A DNA stretch of 5,329 bases from Flavobacterium sp. (GTDB lineage Bacteria > Bacteroidota > Bacteroidia > Flavobacteriales > Flavobacteriaceae): positions 1-5,329 of the forward strand of contig SEBM01000295.1 of NCBI GenBank assembly GCA_004296145.1, read 5' to 3'. How positions within the stretch are numbered: position 1 is the stretch's first letter; every line of letters begins with the position of its first letter. The notes beneath the pieces are model-generated. The model saw nothing but the letters and a program-made list of their open reading frames with translations, made no database searches and was not told the origin of the DNA. This document shows, piece by piece, positions 5,316 to 5,329 of this stretch. The translations under genes and the position numbers were made by a program.

Positions 5316-5329
5316 GTCATCCTGAGGAA
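5316..5329. repeat. Truncated start of a probable dispersed intergenic repeat
   Basis: The window ends in GTCATCCTGAGGAA. From memory, sequences of the form GTCATCCTGAGGAACGAAG are scattered through intergenic DNA in many Bacteroidetes and other bacterial genomes as short palindromic repeats. Only 14 bases are visible, so the element, its strand and its second arm cannot be confirmed. The rest of 5258-5329 is AT-rich with no gene that I can see. Confidence 0.45.

Overview
The window looks like chromosomal DNA from a member of the Flavobacteriia, most likely Flavobacterium or a close relative. This rests on several observations: the DNA is AT-rich; genes start behind A-rich leaders without clear Shine-Dalgarno sites; three good matches to the Bacteroidetes -7 promoter element TAnnTTTG are present (two perfect next to rpmH, one perfect before the first lipoprotein); the lipoproteins carry a Cys-Ser-Ser-Asp surface-export type N-terminus; and CarB has the short form that ends before the allosteric domain. 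The genus is an inference and cannot be fixed from the sequence alone.

Layout from left to right. Positions 1-1340 hold two tandem, same-strand copies of a small lipoprotein gene (59-610 and 751-1299, +). Each copy has its own equally spaced promoter-like element and its own near-identical terminator, so the whole transcription unit was duplicated, with an offset of about 680-692 bp. The second terminator (1308-1339) lies between the convergent ends of lipoprotein copy 2 and carB and is symmetric enough to serve both. Positions 1358-4213 (-) encode the large subunit of carbamoyl-phosphate synthase (CarB). Its 144-bp upstream gap contains a strong terminator for the gene before it and an extra hairpin in the carB leader. 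Positions 4358-4519 (-) encode ribosomal protein L34 (rpmH), 53 codons long. A 165-bp divergent intergenic region (4520-4684) carries a good promoter for rpmH on the minus strand and a good -7 element for the next gene on the plus strand. Positions 4685-5200 (+) encode a small membrane-anchored protein with TPR-like helical repeats and unknown function, followed by a clear terminator. The last 14 bases look like the start of a dispersed repeat cut by the window edge.

Functionally this is mostly housekeeping DNA: carB feeds arginine and pyrimidine synthesis together with a glutaminase subunit (CarA) not in this window, and rpmH supplies the ribosome. The lipoprotein pair is the only accessory-looking part and probably encodes surface-exposed proteins of unknown role. 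I see no mobile element, CRISPR array, tRNA, rRNA or defence system, and nothing that amounts to a new multi-gene system. The points most worth checking are the duplicated lipoprotein cassette, the missing CarB regulatory domain, the carB leader hairpin and the edge repeat.
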